From NCBI RefSeq assembly GCF_001904745.1, contig NZ_MRCD01000005.1, forward strand, positions 1 to 64,000: a DNA stretch of 64,000 bases, in the 5' to 3' direction. Position 1 is the first letter of the stretch. Every line of letters begins with the position of its first letter. The notes beneath the pieces are model-generated. The model made no database searches. It was not told the origin of the DNA and saw only the letters and a program-made list of their open reading frames with translations. This DNA comes from Calothrix sp. HK-06 (GTDB lineage Bacteria > Cyanobacteriota > Cyanobacteriia > Cyanobacteriales > Nostocaceae). Positions 17,280 through 25,328 of the stretch are shown here, piece by piece. The translations under genes and the position numbers were made by a program.

Positions 17280-18134
17280 TCAATCGCTTAAATCAAGAGG
17301 TTGCCACTCTCCTATCTCAACTGCCAGGCGCCTTTTAGTTTCTTGTATCGTAGGATATTGTAAACCTATCTCACTAATGTCATTCTTTGTAGTATATGTT
17401 ATATCTGTAATATCAGGTGAAGGTGTTTGGTTAAACCCAGAAGACACCTTAGATATAAATAGAGGAATTCCTACACTAATACAACAACCCTCTCCAGGTT
17501 GTGAGTCAACACTAAAACGACCTTGTAAAACAGTGACTCGCTCCTGCATTCCTTGAAGTCCATAACCACCACAGATTTTCTCAACCTCGAATCCACGGCC
17601 GTTGTCTTTGACAATTAAATATGCTCCTGTTGAAGTTGTACAAATGTGTATTTGGACTGCTGTTGCTTTTGCGTATTTACGTATATTATTAAGCGCTTCT
17701 TGGGTAATTCTATAAATTGGCGCCACTAAATGTAAAGGCAATTGAACAGATAAATCGATATGAACTTCTGGCAAAATTCCCGTAGTGCTTTCAAAATCTT
17801 TAACTAATGACTCAACAAGTTCTTCTATCGACTGAGTTTCAAGCGCATCGCTGCGTAATGCTTTTACTGATTCACGCACTTCTTTAGTAGCAATTTTTAC
17901 TAGTTCATGCGCTTCACTAAGAAGTTGAGCTTGGTTGACATCAGCTTTGCATTTCATAGCAGTTTGTAGCTGAAAGTTGAGTGCAGTCAGCGCATGTCCT
18001 ACAGAGTCGTGTAAGTCACGCGCAATGCGGTTGCGTTCTTGTGCAGCTGAGACATTAGCAAACTGTAAAACGCACTGCCACAGCGAATCATGCATTTGAG
18101 CAAGTTGTTCGGGTGTATAAAGCTCTTCAACCAC
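17280..18134 (-). CDS. Soluble NarX-type sensor histidine kinase (HisKA_3-HATPase)
   Basis: 284 residues, no membrane helix and no recognisable sensor domain. His42 in ARDLHDSVGH is the phosphoacceptor. The HATPase domain spans about 135-235 with the N-box ALNNIRKYAKA and the G-boxes DNGRGFEVEK and GYGLQGMQERV. The GTG start at 18134 is supported by a GGGAG ribosome site nine bases upstream. It likely phosphorylates the regulator at 15976-16617. As it lacks its own input domain, it may take its signal from a partner, perhaps the membrane-bound remnant downstream. Confidence 0.9.
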   Translation of the reverse strand: MVEELYTPEQLAQMHDSLWQCVLQFANVSAAQERNRIARDLHDSVGHALTALNFQLQTAMKCKADVNQAQLLSEAHELVKIATKEVRESVKALRSDALETQSIEELVESLVKDFESTTGILPEVHIDLSVQLPLHLVAPIYRITQEALNNIRKYAKATAVQIHICTTSTGAYLIVKDNGRGFEVEKICGGYGLQGMQERVTVLQGRFSVDSQPGEGCCISVGIPLFISKVSSGFNQTPSPDITDITYTTKNDISEIGLQYPTIQETKRRLAVEIGEWQPLDLSD

Positions 18135-18206
18135 AGTTATCGTCTCCCTATCCTTCTAATGTCTTATATTTCTAGAGGAAAGAAACTTATGCAACGGTGT
18201 CACTCC

Positions 18207-18260
18207 TGTAACGGATGCAATGGATAAACCATCCGTTACATCCGTTAATATCCGTTGCCA
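18207..18260. repeat. ATCCGTTACATCCGTT hairpin repeat, copy 1
   Basis: TGTAACGGATG (18207-18217) pairs with CATCCGTTACA (18230-18240), followed by two more TCCGTT units ending CCGTTGCCA. It lies just past the CHAT gene stop and probably terminates it. Related sequence is at 43770-43799. Confidence 0.6.
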
Positions 18261-18263
18261 AGG

Positions 18264-20939
18264 TTATGTCCAGTTTCCTAGGAGAACGTATGCTGCCCAG
18301 TAGTAGGGTGATTTATAAGCGGGGGTTTTTAAGATAGTTACTTGTGCGCGTCTTAGTGCTTCGGCTTTAGAGATTCCTGTTTTGTTGGCTTGAACGAGTT
18401 CATCGTAAAATTGGCTTATTAGTTTGGCTGAGGCATCGTCGTTAACTTGCCATAGTGTTGCTATGGTACTACGGGCGCCACTTCGGACTGCAACACCAGC
18501 AAGTCCCAGTGCCGATTTTGTGTCACCTGTTGCTGTTTCACATGCACTAAGTACTAGAAGTTCGAGGGAATTATCGCGCGATAGTTCAACGGTTTTTAAT
18601 ACTCCACTTAGGTCGTTTACTTTGATTTTGTCGTCCCAAGTGACAATAAAAGTTTCATCTGCGTTTGAACTAAATTGACCGTGTGTTGCTAAATGCACGA
18701 TGGGGTAGGGAGCGGTTGAAACTCGGCTTTTAAATGCGGAGTTTGTAAAATTTTTATTCAATAATACCTGGGAAGGTATTTCTGATTGTATGCTACTTAC
18801 TTCTTTTGCAACACTTGGTAGTGCCGAAAAGTTTTGTCGAGCTTCACTTAACCCTGCTATTAATGCTCCTAAACGCTCTTGTCGCAGTGAACGCGGCGCC
18901 AGTAATTGCAGTCCCGGTGTAAGGGCTACGCTATACTTTTCTACAAGGAACTGCTTACCGTCATACAATGCTGACATTGGTATATTCCGCAAAACACCAT
19001 CTAAAACGAATACTAATGTTTCAACTTTGCTTGTTGCAATATCATTGGCAGCAGGTGTAATTATCAACTCATACATCGTTTTCAGCTTAGGCAACATCAG
19101 GTCAATACTTGCTGGTGTTGTTTGTCTCAGGTCATCATTTAAACGTGCTGCTAGTTGTTCAACTTCTTTTTTATTGATTTTGGTTTTATAGTAACGGAAG
19201 TCACGGTTATCTTTTGAGTCGGAATTGGCGCCTGATGAAGGTAAGCTGGTAATAATGGCAAGTTGGTCTTTGAGAATAATTGGGTAAATAACTGCTGCTT
19301 TGGCATCGACTTTATCTATCTGTTCAGGTTTGGCAGTCAAGCAAGCTTCGCGGAAAAAGTTATCGAGTTCAACTAACTGTAACCCTTCAATGACATCACG
19401 CGCGGTTCTAAGATTATCTGTATTATTTGAACTTACAAGCAATTCTACAAGTTCGCGGTGAATTGGTTCCACAGCATTACGGAAAGAAAACTGTACATCA
19501 GGACTTGCCGCCGCTAAATCTGCTCGTAATGATTTAATAGTTCCTATGGCTTCTTTATAGGCAGCAATCGCAGTATCATTCTTATTCTGCGCTTTTGTTA
19601 CCCTTCCTAACTGCCACTGCCAAAGATACGCAATATCACCAGCACTAACTTGTTGCGCGAGTTGAAGCGCTTGAGAAGTAAGCTTTTCTGCTTCTTTCCA
19701 CTGCTTCGTTTGTTCGTAAACACTGCCAAGACTACCTTGTGCATAAGCGAGTGTACGGGGGTTGCCTAGCTCCTGCGCTTGTTTGATTGCAACCGCCAAA
19801 ATATTTGCAGTATCGCGCATATAATCATTAGAACCCATCCGCATCATCGTTTGAGCAAGATTTATACGCGCATCAATAGCAGTTTGACTTTGCGGTAATA
19901 CTTCAACTTCTTTTCTTACCTCTGGTAACAAGCTTTTAACAGCATCTTCTTGCTTACTATCTACAAGTAAACTAAGTTGGTTAAGCTGTGCTTGAACTTT
20001 AATAGCGGGTGCGGATATTGCAGCTTGCTTGTAGAAATTTAGTGCAGCTTGTGTATCAACTTGTATACGCTCTCTATTTTCTACAGTAGCATCAAAGTTT
20101 ATCTGCGCGCGTGATGTATTTCCTAAGCTAAGTTGTGTCAGCGCGACTGTTTCAGGTAACTTTAACTCTTGGGCAATGACTAAAGTTCTTTCTAAAACAA
20201 GCTTGGCTTGAGGTAAATTACCAATTACCCGTAACGAATCACCCAAAGTTCGCAATGCTGCTGCTGTTTCAGGAGATGCAGGAACTTTTTGTAAAGCTGT
20301 TTTCAGGTCTTCTTGTTTAGTAGCGTTAGATAAATTTAATCTCGATGCTAATAGCTCAATTGCACGGCGATATAATCCTAAGTTTTGTAACGCTCTTGCT
20401 TGTTTAACTTGACTTACGAGTACTTGTTTAGGGTTATTTTGCTGCTTATATAAAGATTCTGTACGCTCCCAGGTTTTTAACGCTGCCTCAGCTTGTCCAC
20501 GCGCTAATTGTAACTCACCTTGAATATCATAACTTTGTGTTAATGCGGATATTTGTCCTGGTTGTGAACTGCTGGTTAATAGCTTGATACTTTCGGTAAT
20601 TGCACTATCTGCATTGTTCCATTGTCCCAATTGTTGGTAAGATAGTGCTAAATTGCTGAGACTAAGCGCTTGTTTAATCGGGTCTTTGCCTACTTGGTAA
20701 GCTTTCGCCGCTTGTTGAAATAAACTTGCTGCTTCAGAATATTTACCTTCACTATATAATGCGCGCGCGTTTTGTTCTTTGGAGGCGCCGGACTGTTGTG
20801 TTATAGATATAGTGGACGCAGTGGGTAACTGAGCAAAAACTGGTGATGTCGCACATAACAATGCCGTCGTCAGCATCGGCAGCATGAAATGCATCAAACG
20901 CTTATTGTATTTTGTTATACGTTTTATAGTACTTTTCAT
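18264..20939 (-). CDS. Exported TPR-CHAT domain protein (caspase-like protease), copy 1
   Basis: About 891 residues from the ATG at 20939; an ATG at 20975 would add 12 residues. The chosen start gives a normal signal peptide (basic MKSTIKRITKYNKRL, hydrophobic core, AxA-like end in SPVFAQ). TPR-like helices fill about 40-540, and a CHAT domain covers about 590-891 with the dyad His753 (VHLATHGQF) and Cys800 (LSACETATGD). CHAT proteins are caspase-HetF-type cysteine proteases that cut after basic or specific residues, or act as scaffolds. Export makes it a periplasmic or surface enzyme. It is closely similar to the copy at 35885-38431 (shared PDVQFSFR, VEP.(H/Y)RELV, LATHGQFSS, GARSTIATLW). 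Next to a two-component pair. Confidence 0.9.
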   Translation of the reverse strand: MKSTIKRITKYNKRLMHFMLPMLTTALLCATSPVFAQLPTASTISITQQSGASKEQNARALYSEGKYSEAASLFQQAAKAYQVGKDPIKQALSLSNLALSYQQLGQWNNADSAITESIKLLTSSSQPGQISALTQSYDIQGELQLARGQAEAALKTWERTESLYKQQNNPKQVLVSQVKQARALQNLGLYRRAIELLASRLNLSNATKQEDLKTALQKVPASPETAAALRTLGDSLRVIGNLPQAKLVLERTLVIAQELKLPETVALTQLSLGNTSRAQINFDATVENRERIQVDTQAALNFYKQAAISAPAIKVQAQLNQLSLLVDSKQEDAVKSLLPEVRKEVEVLPQSQTAIDARINLAQTMMRMGSNDYMRDTANILAVAIKQAQELGNPRTLAYAQGSLGSVYEQTKQWKEAEKLTSQALQLAQQVSAGDIAYLWQWQLGRVTKAQNKNDTAIAAYKEAIGTIKSLRADLAAASPDVQFSFRNAVEPIHRELVELLVSSNNTDNLRTARDVIEGLQLVELDNFFREACLTAKPEQIDKVDAKAAVIYPIILKDQLAIITSLPSSGANSDSKDNRDFRYYKTKINKKEVEQLAARLNDDLRQTTPASIDLMLPKLKTMYELIITPAANDIATSKVETLVFVLDGVLRNIPMSALYDGKQFLVEKYSVALTPGLQLLAPRSLRQERLGALIAGLSEARQNFSALPSVAKEVSSIQSEIPSQVLLNKNFTNSAFKSRVSTAPYPIVHLATHGQFSSNADETFIVTWDDKIKVNDLSGVLKTVELSRDNSLELLVLSACETATGDTKSALGLAGVAVRSGARSTIATLWQVNDDASAKLISQFYDELVQANKTGISKAEALRRAQVTILKTPAYKSPYYWAAYVLLGNWT

Positions 20940-21336
20940 TTTAAATCTACAATCTAAGTAGCTAAATCGAAACATACCAGTTTTAGAACCATTCGGTTAC
21001 AAGTTTATACATAATTAATATTTCCACCCACAGTTAACATATGCACTCTTGTGGAACATCTCTTGTGGAACGGGCATCCCTGCCCGCCATGTGTAAATCA
21101 ATATAAAATTAAAAATGCAGCATAGTCTCCCATTGCCTGTGCAGCAATACAGTTTTATTTACCACACAGACACAGAGTACACGGAGAAAAAAGCATGTAA
21201 ACATCTGGTCAAATAATAATTATTGGAATATAACTGATATAGCAAAATTAAACTGTGTACAACAAAATATTTTATTTTCACAAACAACTTTTTCAATAAC
21301 TTCAAACTACCAGCAAATATTAATTTTGGTGAATCT
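20940..21336. other. Intergenic region with dispersed repeats
   Basis: 397 bp. It contains the repeat at 21062-21088 and a fragment CACACAGACACAGAGTACAC at about 21162-21182 of a kind common in cyanobacterial intergenic DNA. The rest is AT-rich, likely promoter for the CHAT gene on the minus strand and the small gene on the plus strand. Confidence 0.45.
21062..21088. repeat. Dispersed TTGTGGAACGGGCATCCCTGCCCG element
   Basis: CTTGTGGAACGGGCATCCC followed by TGCCCGCC; the CGGGCA/TGCCCG arms form a hairpin. The same family is at 22384-22411, 30251-30281, 43643-43703 and 58276-58321, always between genes. Confidence 0.8.
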
Positions 21337-21510
21337 ATGTACACTATAGAATCCGCATTATCTCCTAAATATTTCCAAACGGCATTCTTAAACGAATATA
21401 TTATAGAACCGCAATTAGCTCCAGTGTGGGCGCCTGAAATAATAGATACAGATTTGATAAATCAAATTTCACAATCCGATATTTACAAAAAACTCACCTT
21501 ACGTAAGTAA
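21337..21510 (+). CDS. Small hypothetical protein, 57 aa
   Basis: A 57-codon frame from ATG 21337 to TAA 21508-21510, with GGTGA seven bases upstream. The product starts MYTIESALSPKYFQTAFLNE and ends YKKLTLRK. It contains a GGCGCC site like the genes around it. No known motif. It lies 27 bp before the next frame on the same strand, which suggests a small operon. Confidence 0.5.
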   Translation: MYTIESALSPKYFQTAFLNEYIIEPQLAPVWAPEIIDTDLINQISQSDIYKKLTLRK

Positions 21511-21537
21511 AGACAAATCAAAGGATATGCGAATTGG

Positions 21538-22377
21538 TTGAACATCATGGAAATGTTTGCAGGAATAATTCAACGTTGTGAAATAATTCCCTATAAACAT
21601 CAGCATAATTGTTTTTTATTGCAAAAATTACAGTTAATAAATAATTTTGCAACTCAACGAGGCAATTCTTACTGGGTAGACGAAGACTTTATTAGAGGAA
21701 TTAACAATTTATCAAAGCCTAAAGAGCTACCTAAAAGCTTTCCGTGTGGCTTATTGATGTTCCCTTCTTACTTATGTCCACACGATAGCTTGGGGCAACC
21801 AGTTGATTGGGTACTGTTTGAATATGTTAAAGCCAACGATGCTATTGCGCCATTTTATATACAACAAAATAAGATAGAAATAAACCTAAATCAAATTATT
21901 GGTGAATCAATCTTTTGGGCTACATGGACTCAAAGTAAATTATTTACAGGTGCTATTTTAGCTTTAGATTTATCAAATGCTATTTTGACTCCAAATCAGC
22001 AATCTTTGACAAAAGAAGTAGCAGTAATATCTCGGACTATTGGTTACTTATTACTTCATTCTCTAAATGCAGGCGCCAATCCTGAAAGAAAGTTAATTGA
22101 GGCAAAGGGGTTTACAAAAAATCAGCAACATAAAGCTAGTGAGGAAGAACCAATATATCTTAATCCTAAGTGGATAGGTAGAGAAGTGAAAGTATATCAC
22201 AGGGAAACAGCGCGTGGTACGCACAGAAGCCCAATAACTCATCAGCGCAGAGAATATACTAGACAACAACGTTGTGGTAAAGGTTTGCAAGAAATACGTT
22301 CGGTTAATGTTCGAGCTACTGTTGTTAATAAAAATCAAGAAGATAAGCCACTAACTCTTGATGTGTGTTTAAGTTAG
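21538..22377 (+). CDS. Hypothetical protein, 279 aa, with basic C-terminal motif
   Basis: 279 residues starting at TTG 21538 (an ATG at 21547 gives 276). An AAAGGA lies about 12 bases upstream of the TTG. No signal peptide. The body (1-200) is unknown. The C-terminal 70 residues, with WIGREVKVYH, HQRREYTRQQRCGKGLQEIR and a final ATVVN, match a pattern (HxRRxxxRxxxxGxG...VN) I associate with hypothetical proteins of phage or plasmid genomes. There are no other phage genes around it. Function unknown. Confidence 0.6.
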   Translation: MNIMEMFAGIIQRCEIIPYKHQHNCFLLQKLQLINNFATQRGNSYWVDEDFIRGINNLSKPKELPKSFPCGLLMFPSYLCPHDSLGQPVDWVLFEYVKANDAIAPFYIQQNKIEINLNQIIGESIFWATWTQSKLFTGAILALDLSNAILTPNQQSLTKEVAVISRTIGYLLLHSLNAGANPERKLIEAKGFTKNQQHKASEEEPIYLNPKWIGREVKVYHRETARGTHRSPITHQRREYTRQQRCGKGLQEIRSVNVRATVVNKNQEDKPLTLDVCLS

Positions 22378-22383
22378 CATTTG

Positions 22384-22411
22384 GGACGGGCAGGGATGCC
22401 CGTTCCACAAG
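22384..22411. repeat. Dispersed GGACGGGCAGGGATGCCCGTTCC element, inverted copy
   Basis: Reverse complement of the element at 21062-21088. It continues with degenerate CAAGAGATG / CCATAAGAGATG copies to about 22430. It sits directly behind the stop at 22377 and before the convergent GH29 stop, and probably terminates both. Confidence 0.75.
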
Positions 22412-22467
22412 AGATGCCATAAGAGATGTTACAAGAGTGGTGGAATATATAATAGGCGCCGATTTAC

Positions 22468-23724
22468 TTAATCATCTGTAATATTAATAACAATAACGGT
22501 AGCATAAGGGTCAATTACAGATTTTGGTACAGTAATTGTTAACTCTCCTGTCGGGTTAGGGTTGAATGATTCCATAATTGCACAGCGAGTAGTGTAATGA
22601 AGAGGAGTTTTGTCTTTCAAATTGTATACGGATTTTATCTTTTTAATTGGGACACCTCGTACAGAAATTGTTTCGTATGGTTTCCAAAGTAAATGTAAAT
22701 AAATTAAATTTTTTTTGCGGGTAGAGGAACCGTAAAATTGCCAAGGTTCTAAACCGGGTTGTGTGCCAACAATACTTTCTTGATGTGCCTGCATCCAAGT
22801 TTCTACTACTGCTAAACGTTCGAGTAATTCAGGTTGAATTTGTCCATCACCCATTGGAGCGACATTTAATAGTAAATTACCTCCTTTACCTGCTACTTCA
22901 CAAAGAGTGTGTATTATTTGTCGTGATGATTTAAAATTAGTATCTACAGAATTATAACCCCAACTCTCATTAATAGTCATGCAACTTTCCCACATGGTAT
23001 CAAGAGGTTGGGGAGGGATAAATTGCTCTGGAGTAGCAAAGTCACCAAATCCTGGTAAACGGTCGTTGATTAAAATATCTGGTTGCAACGCGCGAATCAT
23101 ATCATTTAATTCTGCTGCTTTCCATTGTTGGGGTGTTCGCTCCCAACTACCATCAAACCAAATAATATCAATCTTGCCATAGTTTGTTAGTAATTCTCGC
23201 ACTTGGGCAAACATAAAATCTGTATAATCTTGCCATTGTTCGGTTGTCGGTTGACGGTGTTTTAAAAGATTATAAGGTTTATCTGTTTCGGTAAAAGCTG
23301 GATAATCAGGGTGATGCCAATCAATTAAAGAAAAATATAAACCGATACGAATACCTCCAGAACGCATTGCCTCTATAAATTCTTTTACAATGTCTTTCTG
23401 ATACGGCAAATTATGAATTGAAAAATCTGACGATTGAGTGTTAAACATCGCAAATCCATCGTGATGTTTAGCTGTGAAGATGGCATATTGCATTCCCAAG
23501 CGTTTTGCTAAACTTGCTAACTCTTGAGGATTATATTTTTGTGGGTTAAAAGTTTTTGCACTTTTATGATACTCGTCAACTTCAATGTTATTGCAAAAAG
23601 GTAGACTAAATACACCACCTGCAAGTGGCCATGATAATTCAACACCAAGCTGAGAACTATGCCCCCAGTGGACAAACATCCCAAATCGAGCAGTGTTAAA
23701 CCAATTATCAATTTTCTCTGACAT
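22468..23724 (-). CDS. GH29 alpha-L-fucosidase
   Basis: 418 residues from the ATG at 23724, which has GGAG nine bases upstream; the longer frame from 23739 lacks a site. GH29 hallmarks: FGMFVHWGHSSQ (about 14-25), FTAKHHDGFAMF (83-94), IGLYFSLIDWHHPDY (127-141) and the nucleophile Asp191 in IIWFDGSW. The family removes alpha-L-fucose from glycans. There is no signal peptide, so it may act in the cytoplasm. The window also encodes a GT10 fucosyltransferase-like enzyme (60308-61267), hinting at fucose-containing glycans in this organism. Confidence 0.92.
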   Translation of the reverse strand: MSEKIDNWFNTARFGMFVHWGHSSQLGVELSWPLAGGVFSLPFCNNIEVDEYHKSAKTFNPQKYNPQELASLAKRLGMQYAIFTAKHHDGFAMFNTQSSDFSIHNLPYQKDIVKEFIEAMRSGGIRIGLYFSLIDWHHPDYPAFTETDKPYNLLKHRQPTTEQWQDYTDFMFAQVRELLTNYGKIDIIWFDGSWERTPQQWKAAELNDMIRALQPDILINDRLPGFGDFATPEQFIPPQPLDTMWESCMTINESWGYNSVDTNFKSSRQIIHTLCEVAGKGGNLLLNVAPMGDGQIQPELLERLAVVETWMQAHQESIVGTQPGLEPWQFYGSSTRKKNLIYLHLLWKPYETISVRGVPIKKIKSVYNLKDKTPLHYTTRCAIMESFNPNPTGELTITVPKSVIDPYATVIVINITDD

Positions 23725-23747
23725 TATCACTAACTCCATTTGAAACA

Positions 23748-23792
23748 GGCGCCTATTGTATAATTACCGAATAGTACGACATTATTACCTAC
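23748..23792. repeat. 45-bp direct repeat, left copy
   Basis: GGCGCCTATTGTATAATTAC... matches 24608-24652 at about 40 of 45 positions, 860 bp apart in the same orientation. This copy is just upstream of the GH29 gene and may include its promoter (TATAAT-like core). Confidence 0.75.
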
Positions 23793-23983
23793 GCTGAGCG
23801 CGCTGTGTAATCTGGTTCTTCCGGAAAAAGCGCGTGCTAAATTTTAATCGCAGTCGGTAACTTTCCTTTAAAATCGAGACTTACAGGCGCTTATAGTGTG
23901 CATTTTAGTTAGAATGTAGGATTGTAGTCAAAAATTGCTGCAATAAAAGCTTAGTAAGGATTTCAAGCTTATTTTCCAATAAT

Positions 23984-24378
23984 TTAGCACGCTAAGTACG
24001 GAAGAGCCACAAATTTTGCTGGCTCGGTAATATGAGGAAAGTTGCTTGGATTTAGTAAAAACGGAGTATGTGTTAAACTAGCTTCTGTTGTCCATGCTTT
24101 AAATGCGAGTTCACGCAGTTGAGATTCCAAAGATGCTGAATTTATAACATTAACAGGTAGAGATGTTGACGCTGGAGAGGCAGCATAAGTAGCTTGAGGC
24201 GTTTCTACTACAGCACGCTTGCTTTTTTTTTCGAGTTATAAAACTTATATATAACAAACAAGATAGCGACTACAATACTAATTACCAGTGCAAATACGTA
24301 TGTATTGTTATCAGCCCGCACAACTTCATTTGAGTTATTAGAAGAATTTTGAGCAATTACAAACTTATTATTTTTCAT
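23984..24378 (-). pseudogene. Single-pass membrane protein gene with a frameshift at a 9-A run
   Basis: The frame starts at ATG 24376-24378. It encodes MKNNKFVIAQNSSNNSN and a clear membrane helix (VFALVISIVVAILFVIYKF), then a lysine run coded by nine A (plus-strand T run at about 24223-24231), and stops at 24208-24210 after 56 residues. Adding one base at the run opens a frame that continues to TAA at 23984-23986, for 131 residues in total. The extra part has SLESQLRELAFKAWTTEASL and a proline-rich end. The gene may be a pseudogene, a sequencing error, or use transcriptional slippage on the A run to make both forms. No family recognised. Confidence 0.6.
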
Positions 24379-24607
24379 ATACAAATAATTTAATAGTAAT
24401 GCAATTCAGGCGCCGCTTAATTATGTATAATAAAACTTATTTTTGTACAGAGAACGCTTAAAAGCTAATATTCTCTAACAATATAAATAATGGACACAGG
24501 TAACTAGTATGGGAGCAACACCCATAACTCTTATACTTCTGACAAGCTTGTACTTATGCAATGTATCGCTTCAGAGCATAACATTATTAAACAATTAGAG
24601 GAAAACT

Positions 24608-24652
24608 GGCGCCTATTGTATAATTATTGAATAGTACGACATTCTTATCTAC
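24608..24652. repeat. 45-bp direct repeat, right copy
   Basis: Second copy of the repeat at 23748-23792. Together they bracket 815 bp holding the frameshifted membrane-protein gene. The 250 bp to the right of this copy (to 24900) hold no gene that I can see, only a solo ACCCAACCTAC end at about 24868. Confidence 0.75.
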
Positions 24653-24900
24653 CTATTCAACTGAATAACCTTGTATCATGCGCGGATGGGTAGGTGTAGA
24701 AAAGTTAGTTCTATTAAGAATCTCTAAAATGAAGCTGCTGTAACAGTTCTAGTTATTTTAAAATTAAAATTACCCGCGCACCTTACTCAGAAACAGTTAA
24801 AGCCATTTTTGCAAAATCAAAACACTGTTTTATCTGATATGATTAGACCATCCGCGCTGTCGCTACACCCAACCTACGTAATGTTTTGATTATTGACAAA

Positions 24901-25278
24901 TTAATCTAAGAAGGTTCCTTGTTCTTGAAGTATTAATTTTCCGCTTTTGAAAACTTGTAGTTTATTGTCTGCTGTGACTCGGTAGAGATATTGATTGTTG
25001 CGGAATTCGTAACCAAGGAAGCGGCTTGGTGTAACACCATCGGCGCCTTTTGTGTGGATTGTTTTGCCAGTTAAACGAATTGATTTACCTGTCTTTAAGT
25101 CTTTGCCTACATATGATACATTGTTACAAGTTACATTTCCTTCGGCACAATTTCTTGTAATTTTGACGCTAAAGTTCTTTGTTTTTATTGTTTCTGCATT
25201 TGCTAGTCCGGCGAATAAAGTTGCGCTAATAACTGGTAGTAAAACGAAATATTTGGCGTTGTTTTTGAGGTTAAACAT
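24901..25278 (-). CDS. Small exported protein of unknown function
   Basis: 125 residues from the ATG at 25278. This start gives a proper signal peptide (MFNLKNNAKYF..., hydrophobic core, cleavage after ANA); the frame can be extended upstream to 25323 (140 residues), but that adds a polar tail ahead of the signal. The mature part is beta-rich, with two cysteines (RNCAEGNVTCNN) that may bridge, and repeated KTGKSIRLTGKT-type strands. Downstream of the STAND gene on the same strand. Function unknown. Confidence 0.65.
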   Translation of the reverse strand: MFNLKNNAKYFVLLPVISATLFAGLANAETIKTKNFSVKITRNCAEGNVTCNNVSYVGKDLKTGKSIRLTGKTIHTKGADGVTPSRFLGYEFRNNQYLYRVTADNKLQVFKSGKLILQEQGTFLD

Positions 25279-25328
25279 ATTGTTTACTGTGTTTGTAAGA
25301 TTATATTTATAGATACAAACCATCTAAT

